A DNA stretch of 64,000 bases from Variovorax paradoxus (GCF_030815975.1 NZ_JAUSXL010000002.1:2046001-2110000); one strand, 5' to 3'; shown: positions 21,178-34,244, counted from the first letter of the stretch. A program made the numbers and translations. Notes: a model not told the origin generated them from the sequence alone.

Positions 21178-22148
21178 TGTCGATCAACCGCCGTGCGGCC
21201 GTCCTGTTGCCCCTGTTGCTTTGCGCCGCGCCATGGCCCGCGCATGCGCAGGCCTATCCCGAGAAACCCATCCACGTCGTCGTGCCGTTCGCGCCCGGCG
21301 GTCCGGCCGATGCGGTGGCCCGCATCCTCGGCCAGGAGCTGGTCGACACGCTGGGCCAGCCCTTCATCATCGACAACAAGGTCGGCGCCGCGGGCAACAT
21401 CGGCGTGGCGCAGATCGCCAAGGCCGCGCCCGACGGCTACACGCTCGGCATCGTGCCGGTCGGCAATGTCGCGGTGAACCCGAGCCTCTTTCCGTCGCTG
21501 CCCTACAAGGTGTCGGAGCTGCAGCCGGTCGCCATGCTCGCGGTGGTCGAGAACGTGCTGGTCGTCCATGCATCCGTGCCGGCCAGCTCGGTGAAGGAAC
21601 TGCTCGCGCTCGCCAGGCAGAAGCCCGGCACGCTGAGCTTCGCCTCGCCCGGCGCCGGCAGCCAGGCGCACCTGGCCGGCGAACTGATGGCGCTCGACGG
21701 CGACGTGCAGCTGATCCACGTGCCGTACAAGGGCATCGGCCCGGCGCTCAACGATGTGGTGGGCGGGCAGGTCACGATGATGTTCGGCTCGCTCTCGGCC
21801 GTGCTGCCTTTCGTCAAGAGCGGCAAGCTGCGGGCGATCGGCCTCGCGAGCCTCAAGCGCTCGGCCGCGATGCCGGAACTGCCCACCGTTGCCGAACAGG
21901 GCCTGCCCGGTTTCGAAGCCATCTCCTGGTATGCGCTGATGGCGCCGGCCGGCACGCCGAAGGCCATCGTCGACCGCCTCAACGCGGAAACGGCGCGCGT
22001 GCTGGCCAAGCCCGAGATGAAGGAGAAGTTCGCGGGCCTGGGCCTCGAGCCCGGCACCGGCAAGCCGCAGGACATCGCCGCGAACATCCAGAGCGAAAGC
22101 GCGCGCTGGTCGGCCGTGATCCGAAAAAGGAACATCAAGCCGGAGTGA
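21177..22148 (+). CDS. Bug/TctC-family tripartite tricarboxylate receptor
   Basis: A 323-residue periplasmic binding protein with a signal peptide ending AHAQA near residue 25, then the Bug signature YPEKPIHVVVPFAPGGPADAVAR and DNKVGAAGNIG. Bug proteins are greatly expanded in Burkholderiales and often lack a cognate TctA/TctB pair, as here. Known ligands include carboxylates, amides and nicotinate-like aromatics. Its position inside the hut locus suggests a small carboxylate or imidazole compound. The start overlaps the preceding stop (TGATG). Confidence 0.88.
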   Translation: MSINRRAAVLLPLLLCAAPWPAHAQAYPEKPIHVVVPFAPGGPADAVARILGQELVDTLGQPFIIDNKVGAAGNIGVAQIAKAAPDGYTLGIVPVGNVAVNPSLFPSLPYKVSELQPVAMLAVVENVLVVHASVPASSVKELLALARQKPGTLSFASPGAGSQAHLAGELMALDGDVQLIHVPYKGIGPALNDVVGGQVTMMFGSLSAVLPFVKSGKLRAIGLASLKRSAAMPELPTVAEQGLPGFEAISWYALMAPAGTPKAIVDRLNAETARVLAKPEMKEKFAGLGLEPGTGKPQDIAANIQSESARWSAVIRKRNIKPE

Positions 22149-22239
22149 GCCGAGGTCACCGCGGCGCGCATCTCGCGCGCTGCAATAGCCGTCGCTGCAC
22201 TTTTTTTCTTTCATTTTTCAAACCCACGGAAGCCTTCAC

Positions 22240-22992
22240 ATGAACACCCGCCGCACCCTCGTTGCCGCCGCACTCTCCAGCCTCGCCTTCTTCGGCTTCG
22301 TCACCACCGCGCAAGCGCAGGGCGAGCCGCTGCGCGTGGCCACCGACGCCACCTTTCCGCCGATGGAATACGTGGAGAACGGCAAGCGCACGGGCTTCGA
22401 TGTGGAACTGGTCGAGGCCATCGGCAAGACGCTGGGCCGCAAGATCGAATGGATCGACATCGACTTCAAGGGCCTCGTGCCAGGCCTGATCTCCAAGCGC
22501 TTCGACATGGCCGTGTCGGCCATCTACATCACCGACGAGCGCAAGAAGGTCGTCGACTTCACCATGCCCTACTACGCGGGCGGCCTCGTGGTGATGGTGA
22601 AGGACGGCAACACGGCCATCAAGACGCCGGCCGACATCAACGGCAAGAAGGTCAGCGTGCAGGTGGGCACCAAGTCGGTGGCCTATACCAAGGAGAAATT
22701 CCCGCAGGTGCAGCTGATGGAAGTCGAGAAGAACCAGGAGATGTTCAACCTCGTGGACATCGGCCGCGCCGACGCCGCGGTGACCGGCAAGCCCGCGGCC
22801 TACCAGTATGTGCGCACGCGAGGCGGCCTCAAGGTGCTGCCCGAGCAGATCACCACCGAGGAATACGGCATGGCCATCCGCAAGGACACGCCCGAGCTCA
22901 CCAAGGCCGTGAACGGTGCGATCGAGAAGCTCAAGGCCGACGGCACCTACGAACAGATCGTGAAGAAATGGTTCAGCGCCAACGCCAAGTAA
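22240..22992 (+). CDS. polar amino acid ABC transporter, substrate-binding protein
   Basis: A 250-residue family-3 solute-binding protein (HisJ/ArgT/GlnH type). The signal peptide ends TAQAQG near residue 28, followed by LRVATDATFPPMEYVENGKRTGFDVEL and GRFDMAVSAIYIT-like RFDMAVSAIYIT. It is followed seven bases later by a matching permease, and no ATPase gene is next to them. Position in the hut locus makes histidine or another polar amino acid the likely ligand, by context only. Confidence 0.9.
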   Translation: MNTRRTLVAAALSSLAFFGFVTTAQAQGEPLRVATDATFPPMEYVENGKRTGFDVELVEAIGKTLGRKIEWIDIDFKGLVPGLISKRFDMAVSAIYITDERKKVVDFTMPYYAGGLVVMVKDGNTAIKTPADINGKKVSVQVGTKSVAYTKEKFPQVQLMEVEKNQEMFNLVDIGRADAAVTGKPAAYQYVRTRGGLKVLPEQITTEEYGMAIRKDTPELTKAVNGAIEKLKADGTYEQIVKKWFSANAK

Positions 22993-22999
22993 GCGGACT

Positions 23000-23668
23000 A
23001 TGGATTTCGACTTCTCGCCGGTCTGGCAGGGCTGGCCCGACCTGCTGCGCGGCGCGCTGGTCACGGTGGAGATCACCGCCTGCGCGTTGGCGCTCGGCTG
23101 CGTGCTGGGCCTGCTGGTGGGCATCGGCCGGCTCAACCCGAAGCGGCGCTGGCTCTACGGCGTTTGCACGGCGTACGTCGCGGCCATCCGCGGCACGCCG
23201 CTGCTGGTGCAGCTGTTCATCCTGTTCTTCGGTTTGCCGCACTTCGGCATCCTGCTGCCGGCCTTTTTGTGCGGCGTGCTGGGGCTGGGCGTGTACTCGG
23301 GTGCGTACGTGTCGGAGATCGTGCGCGGCGCGATCCAGTCGATCGACAAGGGTCAGACGATGGCGGCGCAGTCGCTGGGCATGACACCCGGCACGGCGAT
23401 GCGCGAGATCGTGCTGCCGCAGGCGGTGGTGCGCATGATCCCGCCGCTGGGCAACGAGTTCATCGCGCTCATCAAGAACTCGGCGCTGGTGTCGCTGCTG
23501 ACGATTCACGACGTGATGCACGAGGGGCAGAAGATCATCAGCGTGTCATACCGCTCGCTGGAGGTCTACCTGGCCATCGCGTTCGTGTACTTCGTGCTCA
23601 CGGGCACGATGACGCTGGTTCTCCGGCACTTCGAGCAGAAGCTGCGGCAAGGCGGGTTGATCCGATGA
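23000..23668 (+). CDS. polar amino acid ABC transporter, permease (HisM/GlnP type)
   Basis: A 222-residue inner-membrane permease with about five hydrophobic helices. The family motif is AIRGTPLLVQLFILFFGLP near residue 60, and the EAA-like loop QSLGMTPGTAMREIVLPQA near 125-143 contacts the ATPase. It is paired with the binding protein just upstream. The ATP-binding subunit is missing from the locus and must come from elsewhere, or the pair shares one. A paired repeat follows before hutD. Confidence 0.9.
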   Translation: MDFDFSPVWQGWPDLLRGALVTVEITACALALGCVLGLLVGIGRLNPKRRWLYGVCTAYVAAIRGTPLLVQLFILFFGLPHFGILLPAFLCGVLGLGVYSGAYVSEIVRGAIQSIDKGQTMAAQSLGMTPGTAMREIVLPQAVVRMIPPLGNEFIALIKNSALVSLLTIHDVMHEGQKIISVSYRSLEVYLAIAFVYFVLTGTMTLVLRHFEQKLRQGGLIR

Positions 23669-23689
23669 GTGGCGCTGCATTCGCATTTC

Positions 23690-23804
23690 TCCCTTCCTTC
23701 CCGGGGGAGGGCTGGGGTGGGGGCACGACGGCCTCACCCTTTGCGCGGCGCTCGTTGGGCGCGGCCCCCATCCCGGCCTTCCCCCGGAAGGGGAAGGAGC
23801 AAGA
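23690..23804. repeat. paired GC-rich palindromic repeat (REP/BIME-like) before hutD
   Basis: Two inverted copies of a GGGGGAGGG-containing unit: the left one has CCCGGGGGAGGGCTGGGG and the right one CCCCCGGAAGGGGAAGGAG. Nearly the same pair occurs inside the NicB-like gene at 54863-54966. The right copy ends GGAAGGAGCAAGAGG, about ten bases before the hutD ATG, and probably serves as its ribosome binding site. Confidence 0.75.
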
Positions 23805-23813
23805 GGACCGGTC

Positions 23814-24389
23814 ATGAACAACGTACAGCGCTTCTCTCGCAGTTCTCTCCCGGCCATGCCATGGAAGAACGGCGGCGGCACCACGCAGGAAATCGTCAGC
23901 TGGCCGCAGGGCGCGGGGCTCGACAGCTTCGGCTGGCGCGCAAGCATCGCGACGATCGCGGCGGCCGGGCCGTTCTCGGTGTTCGCTGGCGTGGACCGCA
24001 GCATCATGCTGCTCGAAGGCGACGGCGTGCGGCTGTTCACGCACGACGGACGCATCGAGCACCGGCTCGACGTGCCGCACCGGCCGTTCGCGTTCAGCGG
24101 CGACGATGCGATCGACTGCGCGCTGCTCGGCGGCGCAGCATCGAACGACTTCAACATCATGACGCGCCATGGACAGTGGCGCGCCGATGTGCGGGTGCTG
24201 GACCACGCATCGACCAGCGAGGCCGCGCCGCACGGTGTGCTGCTCGCGCTCCGCGGTGCATGGCGCCTGAACTGCGAGCCCTGCCGCGAAGGCGATGGGC
24301 TGTACTGGACCGACAGCGCGCAGGCATGGCAGGCCGAGCCCGAGGGCGAAGGCGCGCGGCTCGCTGCGGTTCGCATCGTGCCGGCGTAA
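23814..24389 (+). CDS. hutD: HutD family protein
   Basis: A 191-residue cupin-like HutD protein. The family mark [17 protein letters not shown] is at about residues 15-31, followed by [11 protein letters not shown]. HutD is widespread in proteobacterial hut loci; work in Pseudomonas suggests it limits hut expression, perhaps by binding urocanate or formylglutamate, but its biochemistry is not settled. It starts next to a repeat whose end supplies GGAAGGAG. hutI follows 23 bases later. Confidence 0.92.
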   Translation: MNNVQRFSRSSLPAMPWKNGGGTTQEIVSWPQGAGLDSFGWRASIATIAAAGPFSVFAGVDRSIMLLEGDGVRLFTHDGRIEHRLDVPHRPFAFSGDDAIDCALLGGAASNDFNIMTRHGQWRADVRVLDHASTSEAAPHGVLLALRGAWRLNCEPCREGDGLYWTDSAQAWQAEPEGEGARLAAVRIVPA

Positions 24390-24412
24390 GCTGTGCAAAC
24401 ACGAGACAAGAC

Positions 24413-25663
24413 ATGAAATACCCAAGCTCGTTCCCGTCAGCCGACGGCCTCTGGACCGGCCTGCGCCTGGCGCCCGGTGCCGCGCCCGGCGCCGCCCTGG
24501 ACGCCGATACCGAAGCCGCGATCGCGGTGACCGACGGCACTGTCCGCTGGGCCGGCGCACGCAGCGCCCTGCCGGCCGGATTCGCAGGCCTGCCGCCGCA
24601 CGATGGCGGCGGCGCGCTCGTCACGCCCGGCCTCGTCGATTGCCACACGCACCTGGTCTACGGCGGCCAGCGCGCCAACGAATTCGCGATGCGGCTCGCG
24701 GGCGCCAGCTACGAAGAAGTGGCGAAGGCCGGCGGCGGCATCGTCGCGTCGGTGCGCGCCACGCGCGAGGCCGATGAAGAAGCGCTCTTCGCGCAGGCCG
24801 CGCCGCGGCTCGAACAGCTGCTGGCCGACGGCGTCTGCGCCATCGAGATCAAGTCGGGCTACGGCCTTGCGCTCGAGCACGAACGCAAGCAGCTGCGCGT
24901 GGCACGGCGCCTGGGCGAGGCCTACGGCGTCACGGTGCGCACCACCTTCCTCGGCGCGCACGCGCTGCCGCCCGAATATGCGGGCCGCAGCGGCGACTAC
25001 ATCGATCTCGTCTGCAACGAGATGCTGCCCGCGCTCGCGGCCGAAGGGCTGGTCGATGCGGTGGACGTGTTCTGCGAACGCATCGCCTTTTCGCTTGCGG
25101 AAACCGAGCAGGTGTTCCAGGCCGCGAAGGCGCTGGGCCTGCCGGTCAAGCTGCATGCCGAGCAGCTCTCCGACATGGGCGGCGCCGCGCTCGCCGCGCG
25201 CTACGGCGCGCTGTCGTGCGACCACGTCGAGCACTTGTCGGCCGAAGGCATCGAGGCGATGCACCGGTCGGGCAGCGTGGCGGTGCTGCTGCCCGGCGCC
25301 TACTACACGCTGCGCGACACGCAGCTGCCGCCCATCGAGGCGCTGCGCACCGCCGGCGTGCCGATGGCCGTGTCGACCGACCACAACCCCGGCACCTCGC
25401 CTGCGCTGAGCCTGCTGTTGATGATGAACATGGCCTGCACGCTGTTCCGCCTGACCGTGCCCGAGGCGCTGGCCGGCGTCACCGTGCATGCGGCGCGCGC
25501 GCTGGGCCTGCAAAAAACGCACGGTGTGATCGCCGAAGGCATGCCCGCCAACTTCGTGCTCTGGAACCTGCGCGATGCGGCCGAGCTCGCCTACTGGTTC
25601 GGCCAGCGTCCGGTGCGCAGCGTCGTGCGGCAAGGCCGCATCGCCGTGGAGGCTGCCCGATGA
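24413..25663 (+). CDS. hutI: imidazolonepropionase
   Basis: A 416-residue amidohydrolase opening imidazolone-5-propionate to N-formimino-L-glutamate, step three of the pathway. Metal ligands are the HxH in [11 protein letters not shown] near residue 80, the histidine in [10 protein letters not shown], the histidine in CDHVEHLS, and the aspartate in [18 protein letters not shown] is the typical substrate segment. The start at 24413 is chosen from family alignment. It overlaps hutF by four bases (ATGA), so translation is coupled. Confidence 0.95.
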   Translation: MKYPSSFPSADGLWTGLRLAPGAAPGAALDADTEAAIAVTDGTVRWAGARSALPAGFAGLPPHDGGGALVTPGLVDCHTHLVYGGQRANEFAMRLAGASYEEVAKAGGGIVASVRATREADEEALFAQAAPRLEQLLADGVCAIEIKSGYGLALEHERKQLRVARRLGEAYGVTVRTTFLGAHALPPEYAGRSGDYIDLVCNEMLPALAAEGLVDAVDVFCERIAFSLAETEQVFQAAKALGLPVKLHAEQLSDMGGAALAARYGALSCDHVEHLSAEGIEAMHRSGSVAVLLPGAYYTLRDTQLPPIEALRTAGVPMAVSTDHNPGTSPALSLLLMMNMACTLFRLTVPEALAGVTVHAARALGLQKTHGVIAEGMPANFVLWNLRDAAELAYWFGQRPVRSVVRQGRIAVEAAR

Positions 25664-27045
25664 ACGCGCTGTTCGCGGCCGATGCGCTGCTGCCCGGCGG
25701 ATGGGCGAAGAACGTGCTGCTGTCGTGGAACGATGCCGGCCAACTCACGCAGGTGCAGTCCGCCGCCCAGCGGACAGCGGGCGCGCCGGTGGCGAACGGC
25801 CCCGTGATCCCCGGCATGCCCAACCTGCATTCGCACGCCTTCCAGCGCGCCTTCGCGGGGCTCACCGAATACCGCGCCCAGCAGCAGGACAGCTTCTGGA
25901 GCTGGCGCACGCTGATGTACCGCTTCGCCGCGCGCCTCGGGCCGCAGCACATGGAGGCCATCGCGACCTGGCTCTATGCCGAGATGCTCGAAGCGGGCTA
26001 CACCAGTGTGTGCGAGTTCCAGTACGTGCACCACGATGCCGATGGCCGCCCCTATGCCGACGATGCGACGCTGAGCCTCGCATTGCTGCGCGCCGCGAAG
26101 AAGACGGGCATCGGCTTCACGCTGCTGCCCGTGCTCTACCAGGCCAGCGGCTTCGGCGGCCTGCCGCCCAACGAAGGGCAGCGCCGCTTCATCCGCTCGA
26201 CCGATTCGATGCTGCGCCTGCTCGACACGCTGAAGCCCGCCTGCGACGCGCAAGGCGCGCGGCTCGGGCTTGCGCCGCATTCGCTGCGCGCCGTGCCGCC
26301 CGATGCGCTGCGCGAAGCCGTGGCTGGCCTCGATGCCATCGACCCGAGCGCGCCCATCCACATCCACATCGCCGAGCAGACCAAGGAAGTTGACGACTGC
26401 GTGGCCTGGAGCGGCCAGCGTCCGGTGGCGTGGCTGCTCGACCATGCGCCGGTCGATGCGCGCTGGTGCCTGGTGCATGCCACGCACATGGATGCGGCCG
26501 AATACGAGCGCGGCGCGAAGAGCGGCGCAGTGGCCGGCCTGTGTCCGACCACCGAGGCCAACCTCGGCGACGGCATCTTCGACTTTTCCGCATGGCGCCA
26601 CCATGGCGGCGCCTGGGGCCTGGGCTCCGACAGCCATGCCACGGTCAATGCCGCGGAAGAACTGCTGATGCTCGAATACAGCCAGCGCCTGGCCTGGCGG
26701 CAGCGCAACGTCGGCGCGAGTGCGGCGCAGCCGCACGTGGCCACCGCGCTCACGCTCGATGCGGTGCGCGGCGGCGCGCAGGCCTCGGGCCGGCCCATCG
26801 GCGGCCTGGCCGTGGGACAGCAGGCCGACTTCGTCGTGCTCGATGCCGCACACATCGCGCTGCAAGGCCTGCCAGCGCCCGACATGCTGTCGTCGCATGT
26901 CTTTGCGAGCCACCGCACCTCGGCCATCGACACCGTCTGGGTGTCGGGCCAGCCGCGCGTCGCGGCCGGCCGCCATGCCCTGCACGACGAGGCCGCCGCC
27001 GCATTCGTCGCGGCGCGCAGCCAGCTTCTTCTTCTGGAAAATTGA
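25660..27045 (+). CDS. hutF: formimidoylglutamate deiminase
   Basis: A 461-residue amidohydrolase that removes ammonia from N-formimino-L-glutamate to give N-formyl-L-glutamate. This marks the five-step pathway. Motifs are [22 protein letters not shown] (HxH), [19 protein letters not shown] and [16 protein letters not shown] with the metal aspartate. Length is normal for HutF. The start overlaps the hutI stop, and hutG starts five bases after its stop. Confidence 0.95.
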   Translation: MNALFAADALLPGGWAKNVLLSWNDAGQLTQVQSAAQRTAGAPVANGPVIPGMPNLHSHAFQRAFAGLTEYRAQQQDSFWSWRTLMYRFAARLGPQHMEAIATWLYAEMLEAGYTSVCEFQYVHHDADGRPYADDATLSLALLRAAKKTGIGFTLLPVLYQASGFGGLPPNEGQRRFIRSTDSMLRLLDTLKPACDAQGARLGLAPHSLRAVPPDALREAVAGLDAIDPSAPIHIHIAEQTKEVDDCVAWSGQRPVAWLLDHAPVDARWCLVHATHMDAAEYERGAKSGAVAGLCPTTEANLGDGIFDFSAWRHHGGAWGLGSDSHATVNAAEELLMLEYSQRLAWRQRNVGASAAQPHVATALTLDAVRGGAQASGRPIGGLAVGQQADFVVLDAAHIALQGLPAPDMLSSHVFASHRTSAIDTVWVSGQPRVAAGRHALHDEAAAAFVAARSQLLLLEN

Positions 27046-27050
27046 GCCCC

Positions 27051-27866
27051 ATGAGCTTCACCACCACCGAACCCGCCTTCCGCTTTCGCCAGGGCACGCG
27101 TCCCTTGCTGATCTCCATGCCGCATGTCGGCACCCATGTGCCGCCCGCGCTCGCCGTCCGCCTGACCGACGAGGCGCGCCAGGTGCCCGACACCGACTGG
27201 CACCTCGAGCGGCTCTACGACTTCGCCGATGCGCTCGGCGCCTCGGTGCTCGTTGCCACGCATTCGCGCTATGTGGTCGACCTGAACCGTCCGCCGGATG
27301 GCGCCAGCCTCTATCCGGGCCAGAGCGTCACCGGCCTGTGCCCGGTCGACACCTTCGACGACACGCCGGTCTACGCCTCCGCCGCCGACCTGCCGGACGA
27401 CGATGAAATCGCCGCGCGCCGCGATGCCATCTGGCAGCCCTATCACCAGCAGCTGCAGGCCGAGCTCGACCGCCTGAAGGCCGCGCACGGCACCATCGCG
27501 CTGTGGGACGCGCACTCGATCCGCTCGGTGCTGCCGCGCTTCTTCGAGGGCAAGCTGCCCGACCTGAACCTGGGCACCAGCAAGGGCACGAGCTGCGACC
27601 CGGCGCTGGCCGCCACGCTGCTGGGCATCGCCGAATCGGCCACCGGCTACACCGGCGTGCTCAACGGCCGCTTCACGGGCGGCTACATCACGCGCCAGTA
27701 CGGCAACCCCGCCGCCGGCGTGCACGCGGTGCAGCTGGAGATGACGCAATCGAGCTACATGCAGGAGAAGCTGCCCTTCGACTACCTGCCCGACGTGGCG
27801 GCCGGCGTGCAGCCGCATGTGCGGCGCATGATCGAGGCGGTGCTGGCGTTCGTCGAAAGCCGCTAA
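27051..27866 (+). CDS. hutG: N-formylglutamate deformylase
   Basis: A 271-residue hydrolase releasing formate and L-glutamate, the last step of the HutF/HutG branch. Family marks are ISMPHVGTHVPP near residue 20, VDLNRPPDG near 82, WDAHSIRS near 150 and the DLNLGTSKGTSC segment. It should not be confused with the arginase-like formimidoylglutamase that shares the symbol in enteric bacteria; this sequence is the FGase family. Last gene of the hut locus; metH starts 48 bases after. Confidence 0.94.
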   Translation: MSFTTTEPAFRFRQGTRPLLISMPHVGTHVPPALAVRLTDEARQVPDTDWHLERLYDFADALGASVLVATHSRYVVDLNRPPDGASLYPGQSVTGLCPVDTFDDTPVYASAADLPDDDEIAARRDAIWQPYHQQLQAELDRLKAAHGTIALWDAHSIRSVLPRFFEGKLPDLNLGTSKGTSCDPALAATLLGIAESATGYTGVLNGRFTGGYITRQYGNPAAGVHAVQLEMTQSSYMQEKLPFDYLPDVAAGVQPHVRRMIEAVLAFVESR

Positions 27867-27914
27867 AGCACCGACGGCGGCCAGGGACAGTCTCGCTTCC
27901 TACAATCGGAAGTT

Positions 27915-28964
<1,050 letters not shown>

Positions 28965-29039
28965 CTGGCGCTTGCGCCCTCGGCTGATTGACGGCATCCG
29001 GGCCGCCGCCTAGGCTGGCGGCGCAAAGGAAGCCTGATC

Positions 29040-29816
29040 ATGAACAACAAACTCTCGATGCGCTCGATCGGCATCGGCGCCATGGCCCTGTTCTTTCCGC
29101 TGGCGGCCGCGGCGCAGCAGGCCTTCACGCGCGGCGCGGTCAACCTGCGGGCCGGGCCCTCGGGCGACTATCCGCTGGTGGCGCGGCTCGGGCCGGGCCA
29201 GCCGCTCGACGTGATCGGCTGCACCGGCGGCTACAGCTGGTGCGACGTGGTGCTGCCCGACGGCGGGCGCGGCTGGGTCTGGGCCAGGAGCCTCGACTAC
29301 GCCTACCAGGAGCAGCGCGTGCCGCTGGCCACCTACGCGGCGGTGATCGGCGTACCCATCGTGAGCTTCGTGATCGGCAGCTACTGGGCCGACTACTACC
29401 GCGACCGGCCCTGGTACGGCGAGCGTCGCTGGTGGGGCAGCCGGCCACCGCCGCCGCCGATGCCCGGCTGGCGTCCCCCGCCGCCGGTGCGGCCGGCCTG
29501 GCAGCCCAAGCCCTGGCCGGGCCCGGGTTTCAAGCCCGCGCCGGTGCCCGGCGTGCGTCCGCACCCCGGGCCGGGCCACCGTCCACAGCCGGGGCTGGGC
29601 GTCCGCCCACCGCAGCCGGGCCCGGGCTTCCGCCCGCCGGCGGACCCCGGCTTCAAGCCGCCGCGGCCCCAGCCGGCTTTCCGGCCCGGGCCCTTGCCCG
29701 GCACACCGAAAGCGCATCAGGGCGGCGGCCGGCCCGGCGGCGGTGAAGGCGGCGGCAAGGGTGGCGGCCATGGGGGAGGCGGCGGCAAGGGCGGCGGGCA
29801 CGGCCACCGCGATTAG
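29040..29816 (+). CDS. secreted SH3b-domain protein with Pro-rich and Gly/His-rich tail
   Basis: A 258-residue protein. A signal peptide ends AAAAAQQ near residue 26, then an SH3b domain (RGAVNLRAGPSGDYPLVARLGPGQ, WCDVVLPDGGRGWVWARSLDY) to about 92, and a short hydrophobic stretch near 100-112. A long Pro-rich region with repeated PGFKP/PGFRP units follows from about 135 to 225, and the protein ends in Gly/Lys/His repeats (GGGKGGGHGHRD). It probably sits in the periplasm and may bind cell wall; the His-rich end could bind metal. It is inserted between the two metH genes and has no clear functional link with them. Confidence 0.78.
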   Translation: MNNKLSMRSIGIGAMALFFPLAAAAQQAFTRGAVNLRAGPSGDYPLVARLGPGQPLDVIGCTGGYSWCDVVLPDGGRGWVWARSLDYAYQEQRVPLATYAAVIGVPIVSFVIGSYWADYYRDRPWYGERRWWGSRPPPPPMPGWRPPPPVRPAWQPKPWPGPGFKPAPVPGVRPHPGPGHRPQPGLGVRPPQPGPGFRPPADPGFKPPRPQPAFRPGPLPGTPKAHQGGGRPGGGEGGGKGGGHGGGGGKGGGHGHRD

Positions 29817-29842
29817 GGTCTGCCAACAGGTCCGGTCCCTGA

Positions 29843-30769
29843 TCAGCCCCGCGCATCCGCCGCAGAAATACCCGCCGCGGCCTGCCGGTCGCGCGCAATC
29901 AGCGCCACGAAGCGCTGCGCCCCCAGCCCCAGCGGCCGCTCGCGCGACCACACCACGTCGACCCACAGGTCGAGCCCGTTGCTGAGGTTCTCGAACGGAA
30001 TCTCGACCAGCGCGCCCGCGGCGACGTGCGGCTTGGCGAAGTTGCGCGGCAGCCAGCCCCAGCCGAGACCGGCCGTGATCAGGCTCAGCGCGGCCAGCGC
30101 GTTGTCGGTGCGCCAGACGTGGCGCGCGAACACGAAGCGCGGATCGCTGGTGGCCAGGTCGCGCCCTGCCACGACGATCTGCCGGGTGTTCGTGAGGTGC
30201 TCTTCGCGCAGCCGCTCGCCGCCGGCCGCCAGCAGCACCGGGTGGCCGGGCGCCATCACGGCCACCATGGTGTCGCTGCCGACTTCCTGAAAGCCTTCCC
30301 GCCCGTCGAGGCTCGGGCGCTCGAACACCAGCGCCAGCTGCGCGCGGCCGCTGTGCAGCAGCGCCAGCGCGTCGGCCTGCGGCGCGGCCAGCACTTCGAC
30401 CTGCAGCAGCGGATATTCCTCGGCCAGTGCGGCCAGCGGCCCGCTCCAGGGCGCGGCCAGCAGTTCGGGCGCAATGGCCAGCGTGAGGCGGTTTTCGAGG
30501 CCCTGCGTGAGCGCCAGGGCCTGCACCTGCAGCTGCTTCAGCTGGGCCGCCAGGAGGCGCGCCTGCGGCTCCAGCGAGCGGGCGGCGGCGGTCGGCTGCG
30601 GCTCGCGGCCGCTGCGGTCGAACAGCGGCAGGGCCAGCTCGGCCTCGAGGTTGGCAATGGCCATGCTGACGGCCGAGGGCACCTTGCGCAGCGCGCGCGC
30701 CGCGGCCGAAAAGGAGCCGTGGTCGATCACGGCCAGGAAGACTTCGACGTTGTCGCTCGAGAAGCTCAT
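29843..30769 (-). CDS. LysR-family regulator divergent from a PACE efflux gene
   Basis: A 308-residue LysR regulator. The N-terminal helix-turn-helix VEVFLAVIDHGSFSAAARALRKVPSAVSMAIANLE is at about residues 8-42, and the effector domain starts near 92. It is divergently paired with the PACE transporter at 30859, separated by 89 bases. In Acinetobacter the LysR protein AceR activates the PACE gene aceI in response to the substrate, so the same arrangement suggests this is the local activator. The AT-rich gap is where its binding sites should be. Confidence 0.9.
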   Translation of the reverse strand: MSFSSDNVEVFLAVIDHGSFSAAARALRKVPSAVSMAIANLEAELALPLFDRSGREPQPTAAARSLEPQARLLAAQLKQLQVQALALTQGLENRLTLAIAPELLAAPWSGPLAALAEEYPLLQVEVLAAPQADALALLHSGRAQLALVFERPSLDGREGFQEVGSDTMVAVMAPGHPVLLAAGGERLREEHLTNTRQIVVAGRDLATSDPRFVFARHVWRTDNALAALSLITAGLGWGWLPRNFAKPHVAAGALVEIPFENLSNGLDLWVDVVWSRERPLGLGAQRFVALIARDRQAAAGISAADARG

Positions 30770-30791
30770 CTATCAATAAAACTGAAATAAG

Positions 30792-30823
30792 TTGACTTTT
30801 TATATCAGCAGCAAGCACATAAA
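30792..30823 (+). promoter_or_regulatory. candidate promoter for the PACE efflux gene
   Basis: TTGACT at 30792-30797 is a good -35. The -10 match is weak: CATAAA at 30818-30823 with overlong spacing, or GCACAT at 17 bases. The gap is far more A/T-rich than its surroundings, as expected for a divergent LysR-controlled intergenic region, and an activator could compensate for a poor -10. Confidence 0.3.
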
Positions 30824-30858
30824 GTCCAGCCATTGCCTTCATTGCCAGAGGAAAAGTC

Positions 30859-31317
30859 ATGCAGGGATTCCAGCGCCGCGTCGTCTACATCACCCTTTAC
30901 GAAGGGATCGCCATCGTGGCCGCCAGTACCGGCCTGGCGCTGATGACGGACGCCGGGCTCGGCCACTCGGGCGTGCTGGCGGTGGCCGCCTCGGTCATCG
31001 CGGTGATCTGGAACCTGGTCTTCAATGCCCTGTTCGAGCGCTGGGAGTCGCGCCAGGCGGTGCGCGGGCGCAGCCTGCGCCGGCGCATGGCGCATGCCGT
31101 CGGCTTCGAGGGCGGGCTGATCGCGGTGCTGGTGCCGCTGTTCGCCTGGGGCCTGGGCGTGACGCTCTGGCAGGCGCTGGTGATGGACCTGGGCCTGGTG
31201 GTGTTCTTCCTGGTCTACACCTTCGTCTTCAACTGGGGATTCGACCGGGTGTTCGGGCTGCCGGCGTCGGCCGCGCCCGCCAGGGCCACCGCCGCGGCGG
31301 CCGGGCAGGGGGCCTGA
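30859..31317 (+). CDS. PACE-family multidrug/biocide efflux transporter
   Basis: A 152-residue membrane protein with four hydrophobic helices arranged as two tandem bacterial transmembrane-pair domains. The first opens RVVYITLYEGIAIV with the conserved glutamate, and the second is RRMAHAVGFEGGLIAV with its own conserved glutamate. FNWGFDRVF closes the second domain. AceI-type proteins export chlorhexidine, acriflavine and short diamines using the proton gradient. A short Ala-rich tail follows. The neighbouring divergent LysR gene is the likely activator. Confidence 0.9.
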   Translation: MQGFQRRVVYITLYEGIAIVAASTGLALMTDAGLGHSGVLAVAASVIAVIWNLVFNALFERWESRQAVRGRSLRRRMAHAVGFEGGLIAVLVPLFAWGLGVTLWQALVMDLGLVVFFLVYTFVFNWGFDRVFGLPASAAPARATAAAAGQGA

Positions 31318-31367
31318 ACGCCCTTCGCGGCCGCGGCCCTTGCCGCAGCCGGTAAAATTGCGCTCCC

Positions 31368-31491
31368 TTCCAAGGAGCGTTGCAGCGGCGGCCCGCATCA
31401 AGAGGCCCGCCGTCAGGCTTGGAAGGCGCCCCGCCGGCCGGGGCGCAGCCGCAAACGACGCTCACCTGACGTTTTTTCCTGCACAGGTGAG
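31368..31491 (+). promoter_or_regulatory. S-adenosylhomocysteine (SAH) riboswitch with ribosome-site switch
   Basis: The leader of the large metH gene matches the SAH riboswitch. CCAAGGAGCGTTGC (31370-31383) is followed by a GC-rich hairpin, then CAGGCTTGG (31414-31422) whose CTTGG pairs with CCAAG to form P1. After another GC hairpin, AACGACGCTCACC (31454-31466) pairs with GAGCGT as the pseudoknot. The same CTCACCTG (31461-31468) is also a perfect complement of CAGGTGAG (31484-31491), the ribosome binding site six bases before the ATG. SAH binding would hold CGCTCACC in the pseudoknot and free the ribosome site, turning translation on. Confidence 0.9.
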
Positions 31492-31496
31492 CCCCC

Positions 31497-34244
<2,748 letters not shown>

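Noticed and set aside
31320..31496. Cobalamin riboswitch before metH
   Set aside because: No B12 box is seen; the leader matches the SAH riboswitch core instead.
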